Of a stretch of DNA of 64,000 nucleotides, positions 44,188 to 56,404 are shown piece by piece. Every line of letters begins with the position of its first letter. The first letter of the stretch is position 1. Position numbers and translations under genes: made by a program. The notes beneath the pieces were generated by a model. It was not told the origin of the DNA. It saw nothing but the letters and a program-made list of their open reading frames with translations, and did not search any database. This stretch comes from Pseudopyrenochaeta lycopersici (lineage: Eukaryota > Ascomycota > Dothideomycetes > Pleosporales > Pseudopyrenochaetaceae). The stretch spans positions 62,001-126,000 of the forward strand of contig NHZP01000069.1 in assembly GCA_003313425.1 (NCBI GenBank), written 5' to 3'.

Positions 44188-45095
44188 ATGTCTCAAAAAG
44201 AAGGTCAAATGGACCTAGCTATATCAGCAATTCAGAAAAATCAAGTTTCTAATGCTTATAAAGCAGCTGCGCTGTTCGCTGTCCCTTATTCTACCCTTCA
44301 AGACCGTCTCAAAGGTCGCCTAACTAAAGCCGTACGCAATCGCCAGAAGCGCAAGCTAGACCTTGCTCGACGAGGATATCCAGTAGCAATTATCCAAGTA
44401 CAATAAATGGCAGACATACTACTCGCTGCGCGGGGCGCTCCTCATCGCGTTGGCAAGAACTGGGCAACGCGCTTCATCAACAACCAGCCAGAGCTCAGTA
44501 CTAGGTGGAATAGAAAGCTCGCATCGCAGCGCGCGCTCAATGAGCATCCAGCTACTATCAGCTCATGGTTCAAGCTTGTACAAGACGCGCGAGCAGGCTG
44601 GAGTACTAGCAAGAGAGATATATAACTTTGACGAGACTGGGTTTATGATGGGTATTGCAGCAACGTCAAAAGTTGTTACTAGCTCAGACATCATTAGACG
44701 AGCAGTTATGGTTCAGCCAAGTAACCGCGACTGGGTCACGACAATTGAGTCTATCAGCGCAACAGGTGAGCTGCTCCCACCTTTCATCATCCTGCCTTGG
44801 CAAGAACCATCAGTCCTCCTGATATCTCAACCTACCTGCAGGCTCAGTACTCGCAGTTAGCGATAATGGCTGGACAACTCATGAGCTGGGTCTTGAGTGG
44901 CTGAAGCACTTCATCGACACACAGCTAGTCGTGCTCAAGGAGCCTATCGCCTGCTTATACTAGACGGCCATAGCAGTCACGTAACAGTTGAATTTGACCA
45001 GTTCTGTAAGGAGAACGGAATCATTGCCCTCTGCATGCCTCCTCATACCTCACATCGCCTGCAGCCTCTTGATGGCAACTTTTCCAAGCACATTA
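44188..45095 (+). pseudogene. Second pogo-type transposase, frameshifted
   Basis: The reading starts MSQKEGQMDLAISAIQKNQV and proceeds to ADILLAARGAPHRVGKNWAT RFINNQPEL. It shifts frame near 44590 to AREIYNFDETGFMMGIAATS and SNRDWVTTIESISATGELLP PFI, shifts again near 44810-44870 to VSDNGWTTHELGLEWLKHFI, then LLILDGHSSHVTVEFDQFC and CMPPHTSHRLQPLD. All three DDE-domain blocks (DET, LDGH, PLD) are recognisable. A stop from about 44404 and three frame changes make it dead. The sequence is not RIP-mutated. Its 3' end is lost at the Copia LTR (45163). Confidence 0.8.
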
Positions 45096-45162
45096 AACCA
45101 TGATACTCCAAGATTTTGTGACTCTGGGAGCTTCCACTATTACCAATTGGCTGGCATGGACG

Positions 45163-45324
45163 TGTCAGATTGTCAAATACAAGGAAAGAGCGATAAATAG
45201 TAGGACCGATAACTATTGCGATCTACGGAACCTCCGGAAGCAGAGGAGCTATAGAAGAAAGGAACAGACAGAACACAATCAATGATCCATCCACTCTGAC
45301 CAAAACATGCATTAAATTCTGACA
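45163..45324 (+). mobile_element. Copia 5' LTR (162 bp)
   Basis: The LTR starts TGTCAGATTG and ends ATTCTGACA, giving inverted TGTCAGA/TCTGACA ends. The same 162-bp unit recurs at 50550-50711, and within 60642-60931. It is less RIP-mutated than its partner. Confidence 0.88.
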
Positions 45325-48300
45325 ATTAAGAGTCTCACTGACCCTATAACGAGCGAGGACTATGTCTCACGCAAATATTACTAGCGCACGCGACGCTACG
45401 ATCATCCTCACTAACTACACGAACTATACGCTATAGTTACTATAACTAAAAGTAAAAGCAGAGTTCTATAACGTATAAGTAATTACAGACCCTAATAGAA
45501 CTAGAGAATCTTTACTAGAACTAATCCCCCTAGTCCTACTATAATTCGCTGACTACGTACTAGCTATAGTCTAAAGACAGGCACTTAGCGCGTTGTTAAA
45601 CTCTTGAAGTAACTAGGTTAGATTATTAAGCTAGACAATAAGATCAAACCTGTCCTAAGCTAATATAACCCTAGCTACACCAACGAAACTATTAGACTTA
45701 TTACCTAAAAGCTAAGAAATATACAAGGCTAATTAAGATAACTATAAGGTATAACTTAAAGCCTATAAGATTAATAAGAAGAAATATAATAGAGAACGGG
45801 CTAACTATTAGTTACTTATAACACATATTTAGAGCACAGTATTAGCGCATATTTAGCGTAACTGCTGCCTCCCTAGTACTATAATTCGCCGATAGATTAT
45901 TGATATCTGAAGGACAGTAGGAATTAACCTACTTAAAGAACGCTAACGAGCACGAATAAGATACTATAACGCATTAAAGCTAATAAGAACCCTAGTAAAC
46001 TAGGATATCTGGCTTGCGGAATACGATTGGGCGGCAACTAACACTAAGACTAAAGAAGTCGCAGAGGTACAATATAGTAACGATATTATAGAAGATTTCT
46101 TATTAGTAGTAGAAAAGGTAGCACCTATGTAGGTAACTACCTTCTCTAGCCAGGTAGCTAGAGGTAACCTAAACTATAATAGAAAAGAAATAATAAAACT
46201 CTTCTAGGAGTATATAAGCCGCTCCTGCCTATAAAGAGGTAAGTAGAAGAGCGCTTTCGCTGCTAGAGACGCTGTATACCCTGCTAGTAGTAAATCTAAC
46301 TAGAGCGCATAGAGGGCCGCCTCTAGTACAGCTAAAGAAGCATTATTAGCCTTACGAGGCAAGAACTGTAGTAGAATATAGGGAAAACGCAAATTTAGGT
46401 AAAGTAGTACTAGATTGAAGCATTCCTCTTATTAGAGGATACGGCGGCAGTTAAAGGCACAAAATGCTATGCTTATAAACAGCACTATAATCTTTTTAAT
46501 TATTTCTATCTAAATGAAGATAGAGCACCTGCGTAGTTTACACTAGATTTAAGGATAGCTAAACTTATTAAGTATAAAAGAAAGTATAACTAAGAGCTAA
46601 TTAAATTATTAGACTTAAAGCGCTAATAATTAAAGACGCCGCTAATTAAGAATTCGTACACACTAATACCTGAAGTTATAAAAGATTAACTAGAGGGAAG
46701 AGTTATATTAATAATTAAAGCTGCGTATACCGCGTCAGTATTCTTAATAAAGAACTAACTGTATCTGCTAAAGAATGCATTTATCCTTAATTTAGGCGCG
46801 ATAATACATATCTGTAACATAGCGCAACGCCTAACTTACCTCTGTTTACCTATCCCTAGTAACTGCGTGTAGACAGGTAACGCGCAAATATAGATTAAAG
46901 GGTATAGTACTATACATATTAAAGTTAAGTTACTATATAGTATAGAGATACTCTAATTAGAGAACGTTACCTTCTACCTAGAGATTCTATGTAACCTTAT
47001 CTTATTTAGACTACTTAGATAGTAAGGAATTTGGTAGGATAATAAGAATAAACCTACAACTTTAAAGAGATAGGATAACTTAATTATCGCATACCTAATA
47101 GAAGTACATAACTAATAGGTACTTCAGCAATTAGAGGCAAACGACAGTGCCCTTTACACCTAATTTAACTCTTAAACTAAGCGGGCGCTATAAAGAGTAA
47201 GTGCGATACTATAGTATAAGCGCCTAGGGCATCTAGGGCCTGCAGTAATTAAACACCTCGTCTAATAGTCTAAAGGAGTGCGTATTAGAGGCGTTACTAT
47301 AGTTAAGTGCGACGTATGTAGGAGAGCTAAATTAAAGCGCAGGGTCTGCAGAGAACCTTAACTAAGCGAAGAAGGACTAGGAGAACGAATTGCGATTAAC
47401 TTTTACGACTACAAAGTTAGGAGCTACTTAAAGGAAAAGAGCTAAATACTTATTACTAACTAATTCTTAGTATATAACTAGGTTTTCTACTTTACTAATA
47501 ACAGACTAGCACAATCTATTATTTAATTACTAGATAATTTCACTTACTTCCTATATACGCAGTTTAATATTTTTATAAAGGTTATTAAGAGAGACAATAA
47601 GATAGTAACTGTTAAGCTAGAAGTTAAGAGATAGTGCACGTCTAAAAGTATAAAGGTTAAGCCTTCTACTCTTAATACCTAATTACAGAATAGTAGAGGA
47701 GAACGCTTAGGAGGCGTAATAAAAGAAAAGGCACGCACAATATAACTAGATACTAATCTTCCTTAAGAACTATAGTAAGAAATTATAAGAGTAGTAGTAT
47801 ACCTATATAATAGAACGCCGAACTACTTAAACTGCTAGAAAAGCCTATATAAGGTATTATTTATAAGGGTCGCTACTATAAATAGTATTATTACTAGACT
47901 ATAGAAACTAAACTAAGCTCGTCTTAAAGTATATAGCTGCAAGGTATTTATAATAACTAATAATACCTACTAAGGAAAGTCGCGACTGTAATACTTAGAT
48001 CTAAAAGCTTAAGTTAGCTATCTTATTAGCTATTAATCTATAAACATCTACTAAGTTTAGATTCTATTACTAGCTAAAGTTATTAAGTATAAGAGACGTA
48101 GTCTTTAATAAAAGTGTAGTATTTAGCAGCAAAACAGAAGACCTTATAGATAACCTTATGCATAATACCTTGTAGGAGATTATAACATAGGTGAAAATAA
48201 TTAAACTACCTACACTACCGCGACAGGGATAGCCTAAGACTAGGTTATTCTATAAAGACAATATAATAATAAGAGAGAGCTTAAGCCTATAAGGTTAAAA

Positions 48301-50549
48301 GTTAAGAGGTTACTAAAGTAGAAAAGTAATAGACTTATACCTAACGCTGCTAGAAACTCTGCTACCTGTAGCTCTCCTTAGCAGGCGTAGACTAACGAAC
48401 TTGAAGCTAATAGCACGACGACGCAGGGCTCGTTAAAAACAGAACTATAGGTAGCAGTATTTATGGCTAGCACTTAAGCAGGGTACGTAGAGGAACACGA
48501 AGGTAAGCCTATTAATAAGGCACAGCTAAAGAGTATGCTAGAAAAGGGGGTAAATCCCTACTAAAACTAATTACTACCTCTGCTAATAACCTACTTAAAG
48601 CTTAAAAATTATCCTCTGCACGAAATATTTAAGGAAGCTAAATAAGAATACCTAAGGAGCTATAAATAAATAAAGTCCTAGGCTAAAGTGCCAATTACTC
48701 CTATTAAATAGAGAGGTTACTAAATATTAGACTATATATTAGTGTATACCTACAAATTAGATAAACACTATCGCCTTATTAAATACAAAGCATAACTAGT
48801 CGTTTATAGTAATTAGTAATAAAATATTACGTTATAAGACACATACGCAGCTACTTTAGCTAGCAGGTCTTTTTAAATGCTTTTAGTAATTGCTGCTAAG
48901 TTTAACCTTAAACTTAAACAGTATAACGTTACTAACGCATTCGTGCATGCAATAATAGATAGAGAAATCTATATAAGAATGCTACGAGGATACTAGAAGC
49001 CTAGAACAATCCTTAAGCTTAAAAAGGCACTTTATAGTCTTTAAATTTTACTGCTCTTATCGCAGAAGGAATTTGTCTTAACCCTTACTAAACTAGGCTT
49101 TAAATAAGTGCTATATAAGGCCTGCTGCATAATTAAGGATAGTATTATTATCTTCTTTTACATTAATAATATTATCTTAGCTTATTACTAGAAGAAGGAG
49201 GTAGTGTGCAGGAACAGAGGCCTCAGCCAACTTCTCCCTTTTGATGGTAGCCTTGCGCGCAGTGGAAGCAACTGAGCATCTCGTGTTGGCCGAGATAGTG
49301 AAGTGCGGGGACGGGTAACGAGGTAGACAAAGGTGGATAGGCAACGATGAATTGAATGATCGAGACTCTGGTGAAGCAGGACTTGACAGTACGGCGTGGG
49401 TGGTACTTGGTGGATTCGATGCCTCCCAAGGAGGTCCTATCTATCTACCTTTATACCCGGATTTCCCGGCCAAGCCTACCTAATCCTAGCTGAGATGCCC
49501 TCGGTAACTACGTCACCAAGTGCATCGGCACAGTAGAAGCTTAATAAGCTATTAAGGCTCTTTAAGAAAGATATACTTTTATAGGTAGAGAAGGCCTGTA
49601 ATAGTTCCTTGGCGTTAAAGTTATTAGAGACTAAGAACAATAATTAATTTAACTCTCCTAGTTAGCCTATGCTAACAAAATTAGTAGACTTATAGATAGG
49701 AAAGATGTCTGACATAATACCCTAATAGCAAGCGTTAAACTCTAGCCACGCGAGGGATTAGTATTACTATTAGAAGTTAACAAATATTAGCGTAAGATTA
49801 GTTCCTTACTATTTGCCGCTGTTACAACACGACTAGATATCGCCTTCGTAACATCGCGCCTTATACGCTTTCTTATTAACCCTAGTATAGAGTATTAGGA
49901 GGCTGCTAACAGAGTCCTGCTCTACCTTACAGTAATAAAATTAAGAGCACTCTAATTAAGAGGAGGCGACAAGCTTAAAGTAGCTAGCGACGCATTATTT
50001 GCTAATAATATAGTTAATAGAAAGAGTTCGCAAGGTTATGTAATTAAGCTATTTAGTAGTCTTATTACCTAGAGAGTAAGTAAACAGGATATAGTTACTA
50101 CCTTAATAACTAAGGCAGAACTGCTTGCACTCTCTTAAGTAGCAAAGGAAGCTATCTTTACCTCGCGACTTCTTAAAGAACTCTAGATATTATTACTAGA
50201 GTTAACTATTATAATTTAATGTAATAATATATAGATAATTTAACTTATTACAGAAGAGATTGTAAGACTTTAAACTAAACTTTAATATATAGACATCTAT
50301 AACTACTAGCTACGACAGGAAGTATTACTTAGATAAATTTAAGTTAAATACGTAAAGTTATCGCATATAATAGCAGATAGACTTACTAAAGCGCTGCCCT
50401 TAAATAAATAAGAGAACTTTCTTAATTAATTAGGACTAGTAAACAAGAAACTAGCCTTAGTAAAAGAGTTAAAACTTAAAGACATACAGACTTAAATAGA
50501 AGATATAAGCTTATGTTAGCTTAGAAGATTACTCTAAGCTGAGAGGGCG
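45325..50549 (+). mobile_element. Ty1/Copia internal region, RIP-inactivated
   Basis: On the plus strand, in order, I can read: a gag start (ARDATIILTNYTNY, 45390s); the aspartic protease block FILNLGAIIHICN near 46785 (family ILDSGATxHIC); integrase with GERIAINFYDYKVRSYLKE near 47390 and VVVYLYNRTPNYLN near 47790; RT with YNVTNAFVHAIIDREIYIRM near 48925 and FYINNIILAYY (YVDD relic) near 49160; and RNase H ending ADRLTKALPLNK near 50390. TAG/TAA codons occur every few tens of bases. A RIP-free 328-bp insertion interrupts it at 49205. Confidence 0.85.
49205..49532. mobile_element. Solo LTR-like insertion inside the Copia element, not RIP-mutated
   Basis: The segment begins TGTGC and ends GCACA, and is flanked by gtag at 49201-49204 and 49533-49536. 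Composition is ordinary (TpG and CpA normal), in sharp contrast to the Copia sequence on both sides. A tttataccc TATA-like motif lies near 49450. Size, TG..CA ends and a short duplication fit a solo LTR of another family. No coding potential was recognised. Confidence 0.65.
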
Positions 50550-50711
50550 TGTTAGATTGTTAACTATAAGGAAAGAGCGATAAATAGTAGGACCGATAAC
50601 TATTGCGATCTACGGAACCTCCGGAAGCAGAGGAGCTATAGAAAAGAACAACAGACAGAACACAATCAATGATCATCTACTCTGACTAAAAACATGCATT
50701 AAATTCTAACA
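50550..50711 (+). mobile_element. Copia 3' LTR (162 bp)
   Basis: This copy starts TGTTAGATTG after the purine tract gctgagagggcg and ends ATTCTAACA. It aligns along its whole length with the 5' LTR, with C-to-T/G-to-A differences that include both termini. The sequences outside the two LTRs do not match (ggacg versus atact), so the original target duplication is lost. Confidence 0.88.
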
Positions 50712-51425
50712 ATACTAGACAGCTATAGCAGCTACGCAACGCCTACATTTAATACTTACTGCTTAGAGAGGAACATTATTACTCTCTGTATACCTCCTTA
50801 TACGTCTTATAAGCTACAGCCTCTTAATATTAGTTACTTCTCGCCTCTTAAGAGAGCGTACAGACACGCGATAGATAGGCTTACGCGCTAATAGGTGCAG
50901 TTTATTAATAAGGACAAGTTTCTATATATATATCCTAATATACGTATAACTATTTTCTTAGTTTTAAACATCCTTAGAGGCTTTTAGGCGACAGGCTTAG
51001 TCCCGTTCTATCCTAAACGCGTCCTATCAACGCTTACAGTTATCTGTACACTGTCTCCTCTACAGACAGAGGCCACAGCTAAGGCTGTTTAGACAACAGA
51101 AACGCCTCACACGATAGATTAACTTAATCAACAGGCCCGTCTTGTACGTAAGCTCCTCCACTGTCAATCACAGAGCCCCTTAAGCAGGGCTCTCGCTTAG
51201 CTTGTTAAAGGCTGTTAGCTAGCTATAAACTTAGCTACAATCTTAGTAGAAGAAAACAGTAAACTCTGTGCCTTAAACGCGCGTTTACGACGTAGGAAGG
51301 ACAGGCAGCGATAACATATTGCAGCTAGAGGCGCGTTGCAGGTTAAGGCAGGTTATGCGTTAGCTGTGGCTGCTAAAAGAGCCTTAACTATAAGGGTGGA
51401 GGGTAAGGCTTCTCAGCCTCAGCAA
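50712..51425 (+). pseudogene. pogo transposase C-terminal part (host of the hAT insertion)
   Basis: The reading includes ILDSYSSYATPTFNTYCLER NIITLCIPPYTSYKLQPLN, then FSPLKRAYRHAIDRLTR and a basic tail ending VEGKASQPQQ. The frame resumes after the hAT element at 54169 with a zinc knuckle. TAG/TAA stops show moderate RIP. The N-terminal half is absent because the Copia LTR abuts it. Confidence 0.75.
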
Positions 51426-54168
51426 TGCCAGTGTTGTCGTCGATATAGTCGATAGTCGATATCGACTAACCATATCGATTATCGACTATATCGACTAAGT
51501 CGATATGGTGGCTGTCGATATCGATACATCGACTAACTGAAAGTGCTCCAATCGCCACGATTTTGATACCTATCGTCTCGGAAAGCCATATCGACTTAAT
51601 TTGTGAGGTTTTAATAATATGTACGTCTTCCATATTGGGTAATCTAAACGACGCCAAGGAGTAAGTGGCACACAGGGTTGAATATTCGATATCCTCAACT
51701 AACACCACAACCACTAATACCAACCTATCTAAACTCATTTAGGACAATTTTTAATGGCTTCTTTGACCTCTGAAAGCTCCACTAGCGACAATTTAACCCC
51801 CCCTGGTGGCTCCAAGTGCCCCGCCGACGTCGGCGACGACGATACCTCGCACAGCGCTAAGCGTAGAAGAACAAGGCCTTTGGCAGCTCTCAACACCTGG
51901 AAGGCAGGCAGGCTTCGCAGGCCTGGAGAGCTTGAATATAAAGACAAGAACCGCATATGGTACTGCGCTCATTCATCTTATAATCCTCCGCATACTACAT
52001 GGAGTACACACGTTACAGGCAATGCAAGAACCCATATGCTTAAGGCCCATGGAGTCACAATTGCAGAAGAAGAATCACTTATAAAGCAAGCTACAAGCAA
52101 AGCAATAAATATGTCTATTAAAGAATCATTCAAGAAGGCAGAGGAAGAGATGCAAAGGCGAGAAGAACTTAAGATGGATATGGTTTTATCTTCACTCATT
52201 AAGAAGGATCTCATACTCGAATGCCTTGCTCGGCTTATCGTATCACATAATCTACCTTACAGCGCCGTCGAATGGCCCGAATTACGAAGCCTCCTGATCC
52301 TCTGCAATCCGGCCGTCGAAAAGGTCCTTATCAATAGCCATACAACTGTCCCAAAAATCATTGAAAAGGCATACAATAATAGAAAGCTTGAAGCCAAGGC
52401 TGAGATGCTGGATACTCCTCATCAAATTCACCTATCTCTCGACGTTTGGAAAGGCCCAAATCGACGACACTACCTTAGAGTATGTGCGCACTTCATCAAC
52501 CGTGATGGAGAGCTGAAGAAGTATACAATAGCCCTACCAGAGCTGCGAGAAGGGAAGGGTGGCAAGGCGCAGTCCATCGCCTTAATCCCCATTCTTAAGG
52601 AGTATGAGATATACACAAAGCTTGGCTATATTGTTGGTGATAACTCATCCACTAACGACGTTCTCTGCCGCGAGATCGAATACTGGCTACAATCAGAAGG
52701 TATCACCAACTAGAAGGCTACCCAACATCAAATCCGGTGCCAAGGCCATGTTATTAACCTTATCGTCCAGGCCTTCCTTTTCTGTGAGAGTAAAGAAGCA
52801 GTAGATGCTGCCATAGAGGAGCTTAATCAGACAACCAATATTGGCAAAGATCTTAAAGATATTATCGCCCATTATATGTGTGCAGCTTCAACAGACGACT
52901 AGCGCAAGTGGGGTGTCTTGGGCAAGCTCCATAACCTCATTATATGGCTTCAAACATCATCAGAGAGATCAATAGCCTTTACTGAACTAGCTGGCCGAAT
53001 GGTACCATTAGACAACGACACAAGGTGGAATAGCTGGCTGATAATGATTCGCACTGCTCGTCAAGTCAAACAGGCCATTAACAAGACATTTAAAGACAAT
53101 TACAACCAGCTAAGGGACGACTACTTATTACCAGAGGATTGGCAGACACTAGACGATATCTACCACTTCCTATTGCCATTTGAGGAAGCTACAAAGGTGT
53201 GCGAAGGCGATGATTCAACACTGGATTGCACACTCTATACTATTAACTTTCTTCTCTCTCATTTAAATAAAGCTGAGGTAAGCTAATATAACTACTATCT
53301 TAATATCTACTAACTTATTTCTATAGAGGGAGTATAGGAAGAAGAATAGCAACCCAAACTTCCTTATTCGAATCCATATCGCCTGGTATATCCTTGATAA
53401 ATATTTTATGCTCTATGATAAAGTACCTGCTTATCTGGGAGCCCTCCTCCTTCACCCGAATCGTCGACTTCAATATATTAAGAACAACTAGAAGAAGAGC
53501 TGGGTAAAAGATTTACAGCTAAATGTTAAAGCTTTCTGGGAGGAGCACTATAAGGATCATATTCCACCAATTGAAGATGAGATAGATGAGGATACTGAGA
53601 GCAGCTTTGCTCTTTGGAATAAGAACCAGAAGTCTCTGGCTCAATCTAAAGACGAATATGGCTCCTTTATCAACTCTGGCTGTGTATAAGTAAAGGGGCC
53701 AGCATACAAGTGGTGGTTACAACTAGAACAACAGAGCACATATCCCAATCTTGCTCGGATGGCTGTAGATCTACTGTCGATACCGTCGATGTCTGCAGAG
53801 CCTGAAAGAGTGTTTTCGGGTGCTCGACGAACGATCTCATGGGAGAGGATGCGGCTTAGATCAACAACAATTGAACACTACGAGTGTTTAAAGTCTTTTC
53901 AGCGAATTCGGGTGGGACGAGATAATAGCTATATTAAAGAACTGCGAGCCTTGACGGCTAAGATCACTGCAACTCACCCACCAGAGTCAGAGATGGATAT
54001 TGATAGCGAGACAGATAGCTACAGCCAGTCTACAACCACCTAAAAAATATATTACTAAGCTGCTAAGAAATATCGACTAAATATTGTCGATACAGTTTAA
54101 GATTCGATCGATAGTCGATCGATATGAAAAGATTCGATATCGACTATCGACTATCGACGACAACGCTG
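51426..54168 (+). mobile_element. hAT element with inverted ends and 8-bp duplication
   Basis: The end CAGTGTTGTCGTCGATA (51429) is mirrored by TATCGACGACAACGCTG at about 54150-54168 on the other side. The host octamer ctcagcaa occurs at 51418-51425 and 54169-54176; three extra bases (tgc) separate the left copy from CAGTG. Both subterminal zones are packed with tcgata/tatcga motifs. The element is about 2.74 kb and carries one transposase gene. It sits inside a pogo coding relic. Confidence 0.88.
51754..54043 (+). pseudogene. hAT transposase with BED finger, four premature stops
   Basis: Exons 51754-53277 and 53327-54043 are separated by a 49-nt intron with ctaac branch motif and GT..AG ends. 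Recognisable parts are a BED-type finger (W..HV..NARTHMLKAHG near residues 90-110), the RNase-H-like core (LSLDVWKGPNRRHYLRVCAHFI; YIVGDNSSTNDVLCREI), and the C-terminal block LLSIPSMSAEPERVFSGARR. In-frame stops at 52711 (Trp), 52900 (Gln), 53489 and 53687 are each one C-to-T or G-to-A change from a sense codon. Otherwise the frame is unbroken, so this copy was mutated lightly and recently. Confidence 0.88.
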
Positions 54169-54373
54169 CTCAGCAACGAGCACCTCCAACCTGCAGTAAG
54201 TGCAGAGTTCAAGGTCATATTCGCACCTCGTGTAGACAGAGATAGAGAATATTATTACTATATTTACTAGCAAATTTACTGCGTGGTTGTCGCGTTATCG
54301 TACGTTGAGATCCTCTCGTTTCGTGGTGGTGCGCGACTGACTGGTGTTCGCCACTGACTGGTGGAACACGTTA
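54169..54373 (+). pseudogene. pogo 3' end: zinc knuckle and terminal repeat
   Basis: After the hAT element the pogo reading continues RAPPTCSKCRVQGHIRTSCR QR, a CCHC-type knuckle, then stops. The terminal zone has two copies of gactgactggtg/cactgactggtgg and ends gtggaacacgt followed by TA (54372-54373). This is the expected right end of the element. Confidence 0.72.
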
Positions 54374-54561
54374 GAGGCATGGAATGGGCAGCACACTGCT
54401 TCTTATGGAATATGTTCTTTTGTCTTGGCGGCGGCCAGGGTTTGGATGGATATATAGGTAGTACAACCCGCACGGAGTGTGGTGGCAGCGGCGGAGTCGC
54501 GTTCCTCTTCTTTCTTTTTTCTTTCTTTCTTTTCAACGGGTAGTTGAATGCGATGGCATCG
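54374..54561. other. Spacer between pogo end and truncated hAT
   Basis: A short stretch with a pyrimidine run (tttctttctttct) near 54505-54535. No gene or element end is recognised. Confidence 0.35.
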
Positions 54562-56067
54562 CTATACGGAGTACAGGCTGGTTGCGATTGCTTGAAAATT
54601 GGCGAACAGCTCGTGCTGTTGAGGCGTTTTGATATAGGATATAACGTCTAGCAGCACGCCAAGAGGGCCCTCTTTGCGCCAATCTGCCATGAATAGCGCC
54701 TCATCAGCGTGCTCTGCTGCGTTGTTGTCATAAGCGTCGGCGTCTTTGCTAAACAAAATAGCCTGGCCGACAAGGTTAAGCATGTGAGGAGCGCAGCGGA
54801 TTCGATTGTGTGAGGCCACAAAGCCGTACAACCCTGCTAACTTGTCTACTGCCGTGTCGTTGGCGTACGCGTTATCAAGCACAAAGACGCCAAGTTTGTG
54901 TGCGTCTACTGCAAAGTTCTGCAGCGTTGTCGCCACCACCTCTGCTATCCGCTCGCCAGTATGGGCGCCAGTCAACTGCGGCAGCGCAATAGGTAGGTCC
55001 TTAACCGCACCAGAGGCGTCAGCGTAGTGAGCGACTACCCCAAAGAACCCACGTTTGCCGCCTTTGGTTGTCCATCCGTCAAAGCTTATATGGATCTTGC
55101 TAACAGCTTGCGACAGCTCGGCAACAACCTGCGGCAACAGGCAGTGATAGAGCCTCATCGCGAAGCGCGACACGCTCTGGTGGTTCGCCCACAACGCACG
55201 CTCTGCCTCTGGGTTTATGCGGCGAACTAAGGTTCGGAAGGCATGCGTTTCGAGCTCGCGGAGCGGGTGGTTGTTGTCAACGATCCACAGCATAAACTCC
55301 ATCCTAAGACCTTGTACGTCAAAGTTTCCGAGAGCATTAGCTGCACCTTGGCCGATCTGTACGCCAGCTTTGGCGGCTTCGTATATAGTCCTTTGTCCGC
55401 CATTTAACACTGATTGCACCTTACCGCGCTGCGAGATACGGTGACCGGGCTTGTTCATCCTTGGGTGGGTGATGACAGAGCTCGTTGACAGCGTTACCTC
55501 GAGGCAGCCGCGACCTTGAGCATCGAGAATCTTACGCCGATGGCAGTACCGGCAGATCCAAAAGGCCCTGTCTATTTCAGCGAGCAACGCTACGCGGTAG
55601 CCGTGCTCAAAAACCCAGCTTTTCTTGCCCTTGAGTGTGCGCAGAGGCTTACAAAACCGCGGCAAACGAGCCCAATCGATCCCGTCAAAGGTATCCACAA
55701 AGCGCTGGTCGAGCAGCTCCTCGTCGCTATCCTCTCGCTCTGCAGTAGCCAGCGTGGCGGCTCTCGAACCATCCTCCGCAGGCGCAACAACTGCTAGCTC
55801 TGGCATACTATCGCGCAACAGCGACTCAAACGGGCGCTCGTCAGTGGCCTGGGACGCGGCAGCAACCAGCGCTCTGCGCGGCGAGGAGCGCGAAATCGGC
55901 GGCTCTATACCCTCGGGCGGCCCCATAGGTGGTTGAGCCTGCGATTCAAGCAACTCGAGTGGCTGGCTGGCTGTACCGCTGCCGCGCAGTACTCGAACGC
56001 GTTTTGCTGGTCTCTCAACGCCTCCAGCTGCGCGTTTAGCACCTCTGGGGCTGGATTTTGGTGGCAT
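54562..56067 (-). pseudogene. hAT transposase, C-terminally truncated
   Basis: A continuous minus-strand frame runs from 56205, with a likely start at MPPKSSPRG (56067). It has a basic N-terminus, an acidic Ser/Pro-rich segment, a BED-like WICRYCHRRK motif, then the RNase-H core: HISFDGWTTKGGKRGFFGVV AHY, VFVLDNAYANDTAVDKLAGL and RIRCAPHMLNLVGQAILF. The C-terminal dimerisation block is missing; the frame ends 54562 soon after HELFANFQAIA. It is GC-rich and free of stops, so it was not RIP-mutated. Its length of about 500 residues compares with 700 or more for complete members. Confidence 0.82.
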
Positions 56068-56404
56068 AATAGGCAAAAACAACGCAAGAAATGGCCTTGA
56101 GGTATGGAGCTGACAGCGAGCAGAGCGCACGGTAAGAATAGACGATCTGGGGTGGCTGGCTAGCAGCTTACTAACAGCATTGCAACACCAGAAAACTATC
56201 ACCATATCAATCTATCGGCATGCTCGAAAACCTCACAAAAAAAAACTCGATCAATCAATCAATCTCCAATCAATCAATCAAATACTTCATTTAATACTGG
56301 ATTTGCAGCTAAAATTTGGCTGTGGATGCTTGATTTGATTGAAACTGAATCAAGTGGAAACGGGAATCTATATTTGCAAACTTATTTGATTGTTAGCAAC
56401 TCTG
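56068..56404 (-). mobile_element. 5' terminal region of the truncated hAT element
   Basis: On the minus strand the element begins CAGAGTTGCTAACAATC at 56404, a CAGAG-type hAT end. The leader holds several caatcaatcaatc-like repeats near 56255-56285. The next bases outward, attacagc (56405-56412), would be the target copy, but the opposite end with its copy is missing. Confidence 0.6.

Noticed and set aside
55516..55936. Plus-strand frames of about 90-100 codons
   Set aside because: They are shadows of the GC-rich hAT transposase on the minus strand.
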